This document shows, in pieces, positions 50,836 through 60,824 of a stretch of 64,000 nucleotides of DNA (positions are counted from its first letter, which is position 1; the number at the start of each line of letters is the position of its first letter). The translations under genes were made by a program, and so were the position numbers. The notes under the pieces were generated by a model, which saw only the letters and a program-made list of their open reading frames with translations, was not told the origin of the DNA and did not search any database. Source of the DNA: Synechococcus sp. KORDI-100 (GTDB taxonomy: Bacteria > Cyanobacteriota > Cyanobacteriia > PCC-6307 > Cyanobiaceae); NCBI RefSeq assembly GCF_000737535.1, contig NZ_CP006269.1:992001-1056000 (forward strand). The letters are read 5' to 3'.

Positions 50836-50880
50836 ATGCAGATTCTCGCCAATGGGTTGGTTCGCCCATTGAACTGGCAG

Positions 50881-52476
50881 TCAGTGAATCTGAATGTTGG
50901 CTGCTGTCAATCCCAGGATGTCCCCATTGTTGACTTGTCCAATCTCCTCATAGGAATCCTGGAAGTTTCCATCCGGGCTGTAAAGGATGTAGCCATCGTC
51001 AGCATCAATTGCCAAGGTGCCTTTGTTGGTCTTGGTGTTAATGGTTTCGATGTTATTGATTTCATCCACCAGGATGGAATTCTTCAGCTGTGCTCCTGTT
51101 TGAAGCGAGGCCGATTCAGCTGTCACGAATTTGACATTCCGCCCTTCTTCATAGTTGGTGTAGGTGTCATCCTCGAAACTGAGGATGTCATACTGGCCTG
51201 GCTGTCTGAAGAGCGCTGTTTCAAATTGTGTGATCTCCTCGTAATCAGATCCATTCGTAATATTCCTGAAACGAACAATGTCCTGCTCGTTATTTTGGAC
51301 CAGACCAATGTAATCGTATCCTCGTCCACCGGTGACATCCAGTTTGGTGTTGAAGCCGCCAACGATCTCATCGTCGCCGCTGCCAAGCTTGGCAACCATT
51401 GTGCCGCCTGTTGCTTCAACGCTGTCGTAGCCCTTGGACCCGTAGAAGACGATCGTGTCTGTGGTGTTGGCATGCTCCGCGTTGCTCACCTTGTTGTTCT
51501 GAGCCCCGGCATCGTTGTTGAAAACAACACCTTGTTGTGAGTTGTCTTCAAATGTCAGATTTCGGAAGTCAAACATCCGAATTCCTGCGTCCAAGTGATC
51601 TCGAAGAACAATGTCGACCTTTGAAGTCCCCTCCACAACAAGGGATTCCATTCCTTTAACGCGGTCGAACCAAACTTCGTCGTTGACGAAGTTGCCCCCG
51701 TCGTCATTGTTCATTTTCACGGTCATCGACTCGATTCCCTCAAGCGCTTGCATGGACGACAAGGCTTCTTGCAGGCTGGTTGATTGGGACGAGTTGGTGC
51801 TCAGGTGCAGTTCATCGCTGTCTCCAGAATGATCATCACGAATCGCGTCGTTCTGGCCCAGACTTCCTGCATCAGCCTTGAGGATGTCCTGTCTCTCGCT
51901 CAGTGGGTTACCAATGGTGTCGCGAGTGTTGTTGGCCAAGATCTCCTGGGCAAGTGTACTGGTGAAGATGTTGGTTCGGTCTGTCAGCCTGAGGTTGTTC
52001 GGGCCTTGAGGCTCGTTATCAGACGGTGATGGATCATCACCTGCGTCAGAATTGTCATCGTCAGGTGTTGGTTTGGGGTCAGGATTTGGCTTCGGCTCTG
52101 GATTGTTGCCTTGTTCCTCTGAACCCTGGTTTTCTATCACTGTGTAGGGCAAGCGCAGGTCCTTGTTCAGGAATGGCTTTTTCCGCTTGATTTTGAACGT
52201 TTTGATGAAGGAGTCTGGCTCGAAGTCGGCCTGTTCGCCGCTCTCGAGTGTGAAGTTGCTTTCGTCGCCGTTGAGATCCTCAACCTGAAGCCTTACTTTG
52301 CCTCTTTTTGCTCTCTTGAGAGCTTTGTTCGTTTTGAAGTCAAGCTCGAAATCATCGCCCTCGATGAAGGTGAAAGAATCAAGTTTCTTGCCTTTTTTGT
52401 TGAAGGCATTGATGCGCAGGTCGGTGGCGGATTGAACTGCTTTCAGCTCACCCATGATCGACATGAATTTAGACAT
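50881..52476 (-). CDS. Putative secreted surface protein, intact paralogue
   Basis: A 531-residue protein without a signal peptide. Residues 1-115 are a Lys-rich domain (NAFNKKGKKLDSFTFIEGDD, KIKRKKP). Then comes a Pro/Asp linker (NPEPKPNPDPKPTPDDD), a central beta region with acidic loops (SMTVKMNNDDGGNFVNDEVW, KLDVTGGRGYDYIGL), and a C-terminal domain (KNSILVDEINNIE, ILYSPDGNF, DILGLTAANI). The N- and C-terminal domains are also in the broken gene at 44700-46379. The C-terminal pattern recalls the 'bluetail' domain of cyanobacterial putative surface proteins, from memory. Type I secretion is inferred. Low GC and its own terminator suggest an accessory gene. Confidence 0.65.
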   Translation of the reverse strand: MSKFMSIMGELKAVQSATDLRINAFNKKGKKLDSFTFIEGDDFELDFKTNKALKRAKRGKVRLQVEDLNGDESNFTLESGEQADFEPDSFIKTFKIKRKKPFLNKDLRLPYTVIENQGSEEQGNNPEPKPNPDPKPTPDDDNSDAGDDPSPSDNEPQGPNNLRLTDRTNIFTSTLAQEILANNTRDTIGNPLSERQDILKADAGSLGQNDAIRDDHSGDSDELHLSTNSSQSTSLQEALSSMQALEGIESMTVKMNNDDGGNFVNDEVWFDRVKGMESLVVEGTSKVDIVLRDHLDAGIRMFDFRNLTFEDNSQQGVVFNNDAGAQNNKVSNAEHANTTDTIVFYGSKGYDSVEATGGTMVAKLGSGDDEIVGGFNTKLDVTGGRGYDYIGLVQNNEQDIVRFRNITNGSDYEEITQFETALFRQPGQYDILSFEDDTYTNYEEGRNVKFVTAESASLQTGAQLKNSILVDEINNIETINTKTNKGTLAIDADDGYILYSPDGNFQDSYEEIGQVNNGDILGLTAANIQIH

Positions 52477-52604
52477 TGTCTTGAATTGCGTAGGATGTTG
52501 TGGGTGAAAGAAGATTTTCTTTCGACATCCATAGGTTTATTCAGTGCGACTGAAACTCCCATGACCTGCGACAAATCAAGCTGTGATCATGATCACTCGC
52601 CGGA

Positions 52605-52928
52605 TTAACTGATCAGCCGCCTCAATTGATGCAGAACGGTTTGGTGGAATCCCACCGACTTGTTCAGAAGGTCAGGATCCCCATCGAGCAGGGCGCGCCC
52701 CAGAGGCGTCAGTCGGAAGCGGCTGGTTAGTCCCTGCCCATCCACTTCCCGTCGCAGCACCCCCACCGTGATCAACCAGCGGAGATCGTTCTCCAGGGCT
52801 TCCGGATTGCGGGGCCAGCGCTGGTTGCGCCGATACCGGTCTTGGTTGTGCCAGAGGTTGGCGGCATCCAGTCCCTGTTGTTGCAGATCCCGATAGAGGG
52901 AGTCTGAAAACGGCAAGCAGCGCATCGA
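52605..52928 (-). CDS. Npun_F0494-like hypothetical protein
   Basis: A minimal frame of about 107 residues from the ATG at 52928, MRCLPFSDSLYRDLQQQGLD. Similar-looking sequence continues up to about 35 residues further upstream (ITDPLFTSDLLSQRSLDRAI), so the real start may be a non-ATG codon nearer 53030. The C-terminal part (DLRWLITVGVLRREVDGQGL, TSRFRLTPLGRALL) looks like a winged-helix-like domain and matches my memory of the Npun_F0494 family, whose function is unknown. It is divergent from maf. Confidence 0.5.
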   Translation of the reverse strand, partial: SMRCLPFSDSLYRDLQQQGLDAANLWHNQDRYRRNQRWPRNPEALENDLRWLITVGVLRREVDGQGLTSRFRLTPLGRALLDGDPDLLNKSVGFHQTVLHQLRRLIS

Positions 52929-53037
52929 GCGAATGGCCCGATCCAGGCTGCGTTGACTGAGCAGGTCGCTGGTGAACAGGGGATCGGTGATGGCAGCCCT
53001 TGTCGGCAGTGGCAGCCTACGGACCAGTCCCTGATGG

Positions 53038-53634
53038 TTGGCTGTCGTGTTGTTGCTCGCTTCGGCGTCACCTGCCCGCCGCCGCTTGCTGGAGCAGGCG
53101 GCGATTCCGCACCGTGTGCAGGTGAGCGGAGTCGATGAGACGTTGATTCGGGATTCCGATCCTGAGCAACTGGTGCAGCGCCTGGCCCATGCCAAGGCTG
53201 ATGCCGTGAAGGCCGTGTTGGACCTGGAGCACGACGTTGATATCAGGGCGGTTCTGGGGTGCGATTCCCTGTTTGTGTTTGAAGGTGAGGTCTTCGGCAA
53301 GCCCCTTGATGCGGAGGAGGCGATCACGCGCTGGCGCCGCATGGCCTCAGGCACGGGTGTTCTCCTCAGTGGGCATGCGCTGGTGCGTGGGCCTGCCGCT
53401 CAGGACGCCGTTCCGGAGATTCGACTCGCCTGCGTGAGCACCACGATCCGCTTTGCGGCACTGAGCGATGCTGAAATCCAGGCCTATGTCGCCACAGGGG
53501 AACCTCTGAATTGTGCGGGGGGCTTTGCACTGGAGGGGCGGGGCGGCCTCTGCATCGAGTCCTTGGAGGGTTGTTATTCCAATGTCATCGGCTTGAGTCT
53601 TCCCTGGCTGCGCCGGCAATTGTCCTGGCTTTGA
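53038..53634 (+). CDS. maf: Maf-like nucleotide pyrophosphatase
   Basis: Nucleoside-triphosphate pyrophosphatase that hydrolyses modified or canonical nucleotides; linked to septum formation in some bacteria. 198 residues from a TTG start; GTG alternatives lie a few codons further in. Family segments: [79 protein letters not shown] and [16 protein letters not shown]. It abuts the frameshifted MscS gene. Confidence 0.93.
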   Translation: MAVVLLLASASPARRRLLEQAAIPHRVQVSGVDETLIRDSDPEQLVQRLAHAKADAVKAVLDLEHDVDIRAVLGCDSLFVFEGEVFGKPLDAEEAITRWRRMASGTGVLLSGHALVRGPAAQDAVPEIRLACVSTTIRFAALSDAEIQAYVATGEPLNCAGGFALEGRGGLCIESLEGCYSNVIGLSLPWLRRQLSWL

Positions 53635-55490
53635 GTGCTGACGTTTGCCGCGGATGCAAGCAAAGTGAGGTCTCTGCAGGTGATTGGAGCGTTGTCAGCC
53701 CTGACGCGACGGTTGCGCGCCCTGCTGGTTCCCTCGCTCTTGATCGCTCTGCTGATTGCAGGATTAAGCGGAGGCTCGCTCCCTGTTGGCGCCGTCGGCT
53801 GGCTTGATTTCGTCCCAGGTTCTCGACAACTCACGCCCGCCTCGCCCCAGGGGCTCCTTGATCAGGGCAGCGACTTCACCCTTGAGGGGAGTTGCAAGCT
53901 GGCCAAGGTCAAGGTTCTTGGAGTGCCGGCGATCACGGTTGCCAGCCCGATTGATGAGTCGTCGTCCGAGGTGATTGGGGCGTCTGTCCGGGCCCAGGTG
54001 ATTGAAGGAAACCTGCGAGCCCTGTACGACCCAAATCAGATCTGCAGCTTCAGTGAACGCGTCAGCGAATGGTTTTCAGATCAGTTGCTGGATCTCGATG
54101 CTGCGGTCTGCTCGTCCGGGCAACGCTATGGACTCAGCCGCAGTGGCAATCCGATCAGACTCCTGGTGCGACGAGAGGGGAATGGTTCCTACGAAATCGC
54201 GGCGCGCCTGCCGGGACGGGAAAACCCTTTACGCTTACGGTAACGCGAGCTGATGCCGAGATCAACGGAGCCAAAACACTGGCTCTGGCTCAGATGTGGC
54301 GCGAGAGGTTGGAGAAACGGGTGAACCATGCGCGTCAGGTGTACTCGCCGCCGCAAATGGCGAGACGGGCCCGTCTGATTCTGGTCATTGAGTTGCTGCT
54401 GTCCGGGCTGCTGGCTGGATCAGTGCTGCTCTGGAACCGTCTGCGTCAGCGCACCACCCGGCTGGAGCGGGAGCAGCGCCAGAAGCGTGCTCGCCGGGGC
54501 CGACGGGTTGAGATTCGGCTCTATGCCGAACAAACGGCCACGATCATGGCCCTCCTGCTGATTTTCTCGATCGTTGTGCTGATGTTCGGCATCGGCGTGA
54601 TGGTCCTGCCGGGGTTGGTGTCGCTCGGAATCGAGCTGCTGCTGCAGCCCCTTTTCGCCATTGTGAAATTCCTTCTGGTAACGCTGCTGACGTTTCTGCT
54701 GCGCAGTCTCACCACGTTTCTGCTCAGCCAGTGGGCTGTTGATCTCGGCGTGTCCGAACAGGAATTGGAGCGGCGTCAGCAGCGGTATCGGAGCCTGGAA
54801 CGGGTGACCCATCGCCTGATTGACGTGGGTGGTCTGGCCCTTGTTGGCATCTGGGTGCTGCTGGATATCCCAGGTGTTCGATCGGCGTCCACCTCACTGA
54901 TCCTGGCCGGTGGTGCTTTGCTCGGCGCATTGGCCCTGGTCTTCCAGGCTTTTCTGCGTGATTTTTTCGCGGGGCTGGTGATGCTGCTTGAAGATCGATA
55001 TGTCATCGGCGACTGGATTGAAGTGAATGGGATCGCCGGTGAAGTGGTGGACGTCGGTCTTTTCAGTACCCAGATCCGATGTCTGGATCAACGGATGAAC
55101 ATCATCGACAATTCCCAGATCCTGCAGTTGCGCAACCACACGAAGCTGCGCTCCGGCAGCCTGGTGACCTTTCTGATTTCACATCAGCAACGCAATCTCG
55201 AGTTGGTTTTTGAGGTTCTCTCCGAGGTGATTGCAGGGTTTTCGGTTGATCCCCTTTGGAGGGATCGTTTGATCCGAAAACCGATGCTGCGTGGCGTTAA
55301 ACGTTCCACAGCTCTGGGTGTCCACATGCAGGTGCTGCTGTTCACCCAAACCGGCGAACAGTGGGCCACTGAACGGGAGTTTCAGCGGCGTGCCCTGGCG
55401 GCGCTGCATCAAGCGGGCGTTCGACAATCGGATGGTCTTGAGGTTCAGGCGATGGCAGCTGCAGACATGTTCGGTGCCGAACAGGGTTGA
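53635..55490 (+). pseudogene. Large MscS-family mechanosensitive channel with a frameshift
   Basis: Two overlapping frames together make one protein of about 618 residues. Frame 1 (53635-54243) has a membrane segment (LLVPSLLIALLIAGLSGG) and a periplasmic-like domain, to LPGRENPLRLR and a stop. Frame 2 continues with TLTVTRADAEINGAKTLALA and holds the transmembrane and pore region (ALLGALALVFQAFLRDFFAG) and the MscS beta domain (VIGDWIEVNGIAGEVVDVGL). The switch is a one-base step back. It coincides with C CCT TTA at 54225-54231, a canonical minus-one slippery heptamer in the first frame. It could be a true pseudogene, a sequencing error or programmed frameshifting; a broken gene is the default. 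Confidence 0.75.
54225..54231 (+). other. Slippery heptamer C CCT TTA at the MscS frame break
   Basis: In the upstream frame the codons are AAC CCT TTA. A minus-one slip re-pairs CCT to CCC and TTA to TTT, entering the downstream frame exactly. The X XXY YYZ pattern is the textbook minus-one recoding site. No strong downstream stem was seen, only a small TTAC/GTAA element. Confidence 0.3.
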
Positions 55491-55605
55491 ACCGCTCGGA
55501 TGAGGTGAGCAATGGCCATGCCTGGTTTCGGAACGTGGTTCAACGGGCTCAGACGGGCAGACGGCCGAGTTGTTTCTACGGTCAGGGCATAGAAAAGCAG
55601 CGACA

Positions 55606-57864
55606 GTGCCCCTCCTTTCAACGGCCTCCTTTGAACGGGTGTTTGACCTCCCCTCGGATGTGTCGATCACCACGCAACTTCTGGCTGATCGTGCCAGGGC
55701 CGCCGGTGCTGATGTGGCGCTGGAGGATTTCGAGACGTCCCTCAGAACGCACCGACTCAACGCCGACGACGTGGTCCTGGCTGGCTGGCGTCAGCTGCTC
55801 GCACTTCAGGTTGGTGATGCGCGGGTGAAGGCGAAGGAAGCCTTCCAGCTGCTCGATCAGGACAACGATGGACAGGTGGATCTTGCGGCGCTGAAGCGCC
55901 TGATTCGGTTGTTTGAGGTGTCAGAGGACACCGCCGAAGCCATCACCATTGAAATGGCTCGCGATGGCTCCGAGTCCATCGATCTCGAGCGGTTGTTGGC
56001 GTTCCTGCCCGAGCATTTCACGGCCCATCCCCGCGCCTACAGAGGTGGGCACCGCTCGGCCGAGACCATCAGCAGTGCTGTGAGCCGAGATCTGAATCGC
56101 ACTGCCGATCAGCCGAAGCAGGATTCGGCCTCCCATCAGGGAACGTCACCTCTGCAGATGCAGATTGGCTGGTTTCGTCTCATTCAGGGAGCCGCTTACC
56201 GCAGCTTTCGTGAGAGCTATTCCGCCAATTCCGAAACGCATCTGCGCGCCTACGACCTGCCTTACACCATCCCTGATTTCGTGCGTTTCGTGAACGCGGC
56301 GGTGGACCTCTACCTCTCCCTGGGCATTGTCGAGCCAGGAGCCGAGGAACCCTTTGAGAGCCTGAAGGCCTCAGTCAACGGCGCTGAGGCAGCCCTACGC
56401 GAGCGGATGGCCGACTGGGATTCGATTCCCAAGACCGACGCGATGCTGGACGCGGAGGGACGCCTCGAGCAGGAGCTGCAGGAGTTGGATCATCACCACC
56501 AGATCGTTGCGGTGGTGCTGGAAGTGCTGTTGACCGCAGCCCTGCACGGACATGATCCGCAAACGGTCACCCATGAGGATCTGCAGCGCCATGAGCTGAA
56601 TCGTTTGCGCCAGCTCGATGACCATCATGAGGTGACCGCTGAGCTGGATCCGGACAAGCCCGAAGCCCAGCGGCCGTATCACGACACCTGGCAACGGGTG
56701 ATCGTTGACCCTGACGACCAGCGCTATGCGGGGTCGATCATGCCAACCGCCTATTGGTATGACGAGTTCATGCCCCTGCTGTTGCGGGCAAGTTCAGTGC
56801 TGACGCAGGCTGATATCCGCGCTTGGGATGACGCCGACGACGCGGATCTGAATGCCTGGTTCTCAGAACGGCATGCCAAAGGTGAATTCCGGATGTACGG
56901 GCATGCCACGGAAGAAGCCTTCCAATCCCGTCCACTCACGGTCAAGAAGGAGCTGCGGCGTGCCTGGGAGCTGACCCGTCACTACCTCAACGGGGTGCAG
57001 AAGCGCCGTGAGCGGGAAGAGTTCGGCCGCGAGGACGGCTTTCTTTGCCAGTACGTCGCCTTCCTCGATCTCCATGTCGGCCGCCACGATGTGGAAGCCA
57101 GCCAGATGCGGGTCAGTTTCCCTTACTACGTCGGTCCGGCAACCTGGCGTTTCATGCACACCAGCGCGGAGCTGATTGCAGATCAGCCAGCGCCGCAACA
57201 GCCGCGCTCAGTGGAGGCTTTCAAGACCTTCTTTGCGGCCTTGGCCACGATGTATCCGTGCCCTTACTGCCGCTTCCACCTCAATCGCTACGTGGTTCGC
57301 AACCGTGAGGTGTCGATGTACCCGATCGAATATCTCTTTCTGGGATCAGACAAGGCCAGCAGCACCCTTGAAGTGTCCCTTCAGGACAAGCTTGAGCGGG
57401 TCAATGATGGCGACTCCCTTCGTCTGTTCCTCTGGAAGCTGCACAACACGGTGTCGTCGTCGATTGCCAGGAGTGAGGCCTGGTATCACAAGGATTCCGG
57501 TGCCTATTACACCTCGCGTTACTGGCCCAGCCTGGATTCGGAGCTGGAGCGAGCCCACACCCTCGGTGTGGACCTGATCGCACGCGATCGGGTGCAGCGG
57601 ATCTACGGGGTTGTGAAGAGCGCTGCCCATCTGTCGGTTCTGCGGGATGAGCTCCAGGAATCGCTCCATGCCGATGATCTGCAACAGCAGCAGACCATTC
57701 GCAGCCGCGCGGTCAGCGCCATTGGCGGGGTTGAAGAGGCGGTTCTGGAATCGCGTTTCCTGCACGACAACTACCGCTACAACCCATCACTCGAGCTCGA
57801 GCCGCCCCATTTCAGTCCGGCGGAGGAGTTGCTGGCACGCAGTGGTCTGTACACCGAGAACTGA
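55606..57864 (+). CDS. EF-hand protein with ERV/ALR sulfhydryl oxidase-like domain
   Basis: A 752-residue protein from a GTG at 55606 (VPLLSTASFERVFDLPSDVS); a TTG 36 bases upstream is possible. Residues about 84-95 are a full EF-hand loop (DQDNDGQVDLAAL), followed by a degenerate second. A long helical middle (about 140-500) has no recognised domain. Near residues 515-620 the pattern fits ERV/ALR FAD-dependent thiol oxidases: FPYYVGPATWRFMHTSAELI, MYPCPYCRFHLNRYVV (CxxC at about 552-555) and FLWKLHNTVSSSIA (the HNxV FAD motif). It may form disulfides in a calcium-responsive way. The combination is unusual, and no signal peptide is seen. Confidence 0.7.
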   Translation: MPLLSTASFERVFDLPSDVSITTQLLADRARAAGADVALEDFETSLRTHRLNADDVVLAGWRQLLALQVGDARVKAKEAFQLLDQDNDGQVDLAALKRLIRLFEVSEDTAEAITIEMARDGSESIDLERLLAFLPEHFTAHPRAYRGGHRSAETISSAVSRDLNRTADQPKQDSASHQGTSPLQMQIGWFRLIQGAAYRSFRESYSANSETHLRAYDLPYTIPDFVRFVNAAVDLYLSLGIVEPGAEEPFESLKASVNGAEAALRERMADWDSIPKTDAMLDAEGRLEQELQELDHHHQIVAVVLEVLLTAALHGHDPQTVTHEDLQRHELNRLRQLDDHHEVTAELDPDKPEAQRPYHDTWQRVIVDPDDQRYAGSIMPTAYWYDEFMPLLLRASSVLTQADIRAWDDADDADLNAWFSERHAKGEFRMYGHATEEAFQSRPLTVKKELRRAWELTRHYLNGVQKRREREEFGREDGFLCQYVAFLDLHVGRHDVEASQMRVSFPYYVGPATWRFMHTSAELIADQPAPQQPRSVEAFKTFFAALATMYPCPYCRFHLNRYVVRNREVSMYPIEYLFLGSDKASSTLEVSLQDKLERVNDGDSLRLFLWKLHNTVSSSIARSEAWYHKDSGAYYTSRYWPSLDSELERAHTLGVDLIARDRVQRIYGVVKSAAHLSVLRDELQESLHADDLQQQQTIRSRAVSAIGGVEEAVLESRFLHDNYRYNPSLELEPPHFSPAEELLARSGLYTEN

Positions 57865-57973
57865 GCGGCGCCCGGCCATGTGGCGCCCGACAGTCCACTG
57901 CTTGGTTGGATCCAATCAAAAGCGCAGCCCTGAGTCCAGTGCTGCGCATCGGGGGTTGAACTGAACGGTCGGA

Positions 57974-58582
57974 TCAGACTTTTCTGGAGTAGTACTCCAC
58001 CACCAGCAGTTCGTTGATTTCAAGGGCGACCCATTCGCGTTCGCAACGGCCGGTGACCTTGGCGGACAATTTGGTCTTGTCCAGATCCAGATGGGGCGGG
58101 ATGTTGGCCAGACCTGGAAATTCCAGGTTGCCTTCGGCCAGCCTCTTGCTGGCTTTGCGTTCCCGGATGGCGATCACATCACCCACCTTGCACTGGTAGC
58201 TGGCAATGTCGGTGACCCGGCCATTCACGGTCACGTGACCGTGGTTCACCAGTTGACGGGCACCCGGGACCGTGGGGCCGAAGCCCATCCGGAAACAGAC
58301 ATTGTCGAGTCTGTTTTCAAGAAGTTTGAGCAGGTTCGTTCCAGTCGAACCATCCTGTGCACGGGCTTTCTTCACGTAGCGAACAAGCTGACGCTCAGAA
58401 ATTCCGTAGTTGAAGCGCAGTTTCTGTTTTTCTTCGAGTCGGATCGCGTATTCCGAGCGCTTGCGACGGGCTTGGCCGTGCTGACCGGGGGGATAGGACC
58501 GCTTTGCGGCCTTCCGGGTGAGACCAGGTAGATCTCCCAAGCGCCGCGTGATCCTCAGGCGAGGGCCGCGGTATCGAGACAT
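57974..58582 (-). CDS. rpsD: 30S ribosomal protein S4
   Basis: Primary 16S rRNA-binding protein that nucleates 30S assembly. The ATG at 58582 gives 202 residues ([20 protein letters not shown]), the normal length; the extra upstream codons are not S4. Typical segments: [40 protein letters not shown] and the S4 RNA-binding domain [40 protein letters not shown]. It is divergent from yidD. Confidence 0.98.
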   Translation of the reverse strand: MSRYRGPRLRITRRLGDLPGLTRKAAKRSYPPGQHGQARRKRSEYAIRLEEKQKLRFNYGISERQLVRYVKKARAQDGSTGTNLLKLLENRLDNVCFRMGFGPTVPGARQLVNHGHVTVNGRVTDIASYQCKVGDVIAIRERKASKRLAEGNLEFPGLANIPPHLDLDKTKLSAKVTGRCEREWVALEINELLVVEYYSRKV

Positions 58583-58658
58583 AAAAAGGAAGTTGTTGGG
58601 ACCATTCGTGCCAGATGGCAGGCATGCTGGAACCAGAGAAGGTTCCGCGCATCTCTCC

Positions 58659-58937
58659 ATGCACGAATCAACCACTGTATCTGCAAGCCTTCTCGCCAGA
58701 ACGGCCAGAGTCCTGAATGCTGCTTTGGCTCAGGTGTTGCTGGCTTTGATCGGTTTCTACCGCCGCTTCATCTCGCCTTTGATCGGTCCGCGCTGTCGTT
58801 TTATCCCAACCTGCAGTGCCTATGGCCTCGAGGCGATCCAAAGGCATGGTCCCTGGCGCGGCAGCTGGCTCACGTTCAGGCGATTGCTGCGTTGCACTCC
58901 TCTCACACCGTGTGGGTGCGATCCAGTGCCTGATTGA
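58659..58937 (+). CDS. yidD: Membrane protein insertion efficiency factor YidD
   Basis: A 92-residue amphipathic protein thought to help YidC-mediated insertion. The ATG at 58659 begins [20 protein letters not shown]. Signature: [60 protein letters not shown] with the four conserved Cys. Three bases separate it from the next gene, so co-transcription is likely. Confidence 0.95.
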   Translation: MHESTTVSASLLARTARVLNAALAQVLLALIGFYRRFISPLIGPRCRFIPTCSAYGLEAIQRHGPWRGSWLTFRRLLRCTPLTPCGCDPVPD

Positions 58938-58940
58938 GCC

Positions 58941-59237
58941 ATGGCTGATCAGCCAGGTGTTGAGCTGACGCTTTACAGCCGCAGGGGGTGTTGTCTCTGT
59001 GAAGGGCTGGAAGGCCGCCTGAGACAGTTGAATCTCAGGGCTCTGGGCCTTGAACTCACGGTGATTGATATCGATGCCGAGGAGACGTCCACTGCCCTGA
59101 AAGCGCGTTACGACCTCGAGGTGCCGGTGCTCAGCTTTGACGGGCGGGACCTGCCACGGGTTTCACCTCGCCTGGGCGGGGAGGGCCTGTTCAACTGGTT
59201 GCATCGTGCGCTGTCCAAGGGCTCAGGAGCGACTTAA
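58941..59237 (+). CDS. Glutaredoxin-like family protein
   Basis: A 98-residue thioredoxin-fold protein (DUF836-like). The active-site region is LTLYSRRGCCLCEGLEGRLR, with a C-x-x-C variant (Cys-Cys-Leu-Cys), followed by LTVIDIDAEE and the cis-Pro segment DLEVPVLSFDGRDL. It likely acts in thiol exchange; partner unknown. It sits tightly between yidD and murE. Confidence 0.82.
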   Translation: MADQPGVELTLYSRRGCCLCEGLEGRLRQLNLRALGLELTVIDIDAEETSTALKARYDLEVPVLSFDGRDLPRVSPRLGGEGLFNWLHRALSKGSGAT

Positions 59238-59271
59238 AACAAGCCGACATACCTGACGCGAGGAACGCGGG

Positions 59272-60777
59272 ATGAGCCAGGCGCTGCACACCGTGCTGCA
59301 GGAGGTCGGTCTGACCATTCCCAGAGGGTTGATCAATCCAACGCTGACGGACATCACCAGCGATTCCAGGAGCGTCCGGACGGGAAGTCTTTTCCTCGGC
59401 CTGCCAGGCGAACGGGTCGATGGTGGTCGCTTCTGGAGCCAGGCCCTCGATGCAGGAGCGGCTGCTGCTCTGATCAGCCCCGCAGCCGCAGAAGCCGCCC
59501 CGCCCGGCGATGGCGATCCGGTTCTGGTGGTTCCCGAGCCTGTGGCGCCGTTGATTGGAGAGGTTTCAGCAGCCTTCTGGAACCAGCCGAGCCGTCAGAT
59601 GGCCCTGATCGGCGTGACCGGGACCAACGGCAAGACCACCACAACGCACCTGATCGAACACCTCGCCGGGGTGGTGGGACAACCCACGGGTTTGTTCGGC
59701 ACGTTGGTGAATCGTTGGCCGGGGCACAGCGTCACGGCCCAGCACACCACGGCATTTGCAGACCGTCTGCAGTCGCAGCTGGCGAAAGCTGTGGCCGCGG
59801 GTTGCAGGCTGGCCGCCATGGAGGTGAGCTCCCACGCTCTGGCTCAACAGCGTGTGGCCGGATGTCGTTTCGCCGGCGCCGTGTTCACGAACCTCACCCA
59901 GGACCATCTCGACTACCACACGTCGATGGATGCCTATTTCGAAGCGAAGGCAAGCCTGTTTGCTCCTCCGCTGCTCGACACCGATGTCCCGAGAGCCGTT
60001 GTGAATGTTGATGACCCCTGGGGCGTTCGGCTGGCGGAACGATTGGCTGGTCGTTGCTGGCGCAGTTCGCTCATCGATTCGTCCGCTGAGCTGGCCATGG
60101 TGGATCTGGAGATGACCGGCCGCGGCGTTGAAGGACGCCTCATCAGTCCTGGCGGTGAGGGGCGGTTCCGCTCACCTCTGCTGGGCCGATTCAACCTGAT
60201 GAATCTGCTTCAGGCGGTGGGTGCTTTGCTTCAGCAAAATCTGCCCCTGGACGCGCTGCTGGAGGCGATCAGCAGCTTCGGCGGCGTTCCAGGGCGCATG
60301 GAGCGTGTGCTGGTGCCGGGGGTGGATGCTGCCTCATTGCCAACGGTGCTGGTGGATTACGCCCACACTCCCGACGGACTTGATAGTGCTCTGACGGCGT
60401 CCAGACCCTTCACAGACGGTCGTTTGGTGTGTGTCTTCGGCTGTGGTGGGGATCGCGACCGTGGCAAGCGTCCTCAAATGGCTGCGATCGCTGCACGCCT
60501 CGCCGATCGGGTGGTGATCACCTCCGACAACCCGAGAACGGAGGACCCCCAGCGGATTCTTGCTGACGTTCAGGCCGGGCTGCCTGAGGGCACCGACCAC
60601 ATCGTTGAGGGCAATCGGGCTCTGGCCATTGCGGCTGCCATTGCAGAGGCTTCTCCCCGGGATCTCGTGCTGGTCGCCGGTAAAGGGCATGAGGACTATC
60701 AGATTCTCGGGACGGAGAAGGTGCATTTCGACGATCGGGAGCAATCAGAACTGGCTCTGCGCCGACGTTTGTCCTGA
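59272..60777 (+). CDS. murE: UDP-MurNAc-tripeptide synthetase (meso-DAP ligase)
   Basis: Adds meso-diaminopimelate to UDP-MurNAc-L-Ala-D-Glu in peptidoglycan synthesis. A 501-residue Mur ligase with the ATP loop [80 protein letters not shown] and [11 protein letters not shown]. The DNPR motif selects meso-DAP rather than Lys, as expected in cyanobacteria. Length is normal. Confidence 0.97.
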   Translation: MSQALHTVLQEVGLTIPRGLINPTLTDITSDSRSVRTGSLFLGLPGERVDGGRFWSQALDAGAAAALISPAAAEAAPPGDGDPVLVVPEPVAPLIGEVSAAFWNQPSRQMALIGVTGTNGKTTTTHLIEHLAGVVGQPTGLFGTLVNRWPGHSVTAQHTTAFADRLQSQLAKAVAAGCRLAAMEVSSHALAQQRVAGCRFAGAVFTNLTQDHLDYHTSMDAYFEAKASLFAPPLLDTDVPRAVVNVDDPWGVRLAERLAGRCWRSSLIDSSAELAMVDLEMTGRGVEGRLISPGGEGRFRSPLLGRFNLMNLLQAVGALLQQNLPLDALLEAISSFGGVPGRMERVLVPGVDAASLPTVLVDYAHTPDGLDSALTASRPFTDGRLVCVFGCGGDRDRGKRPQMAAIAARLADRVVITSDNPRTEDPQRILADVQAGLPEGTDHIVEGNRALAIAAAIAEASPRDLVLVAGKGHEDYQILGTEKVHFDDREQSELALRRRLS

Positions 60778-60824
60778 GTCGTCATCTGTCCTAAGCAGAC
60801 GTCATGCTCGGACCCTAATTGCGG

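Noticed and set aside
57865-57973. tRNA or structured RNA after the EF-hand protein
   Set aside because: Several short stems occur, but no cloverleaf, T-loop or anticodon arrangement could be built.
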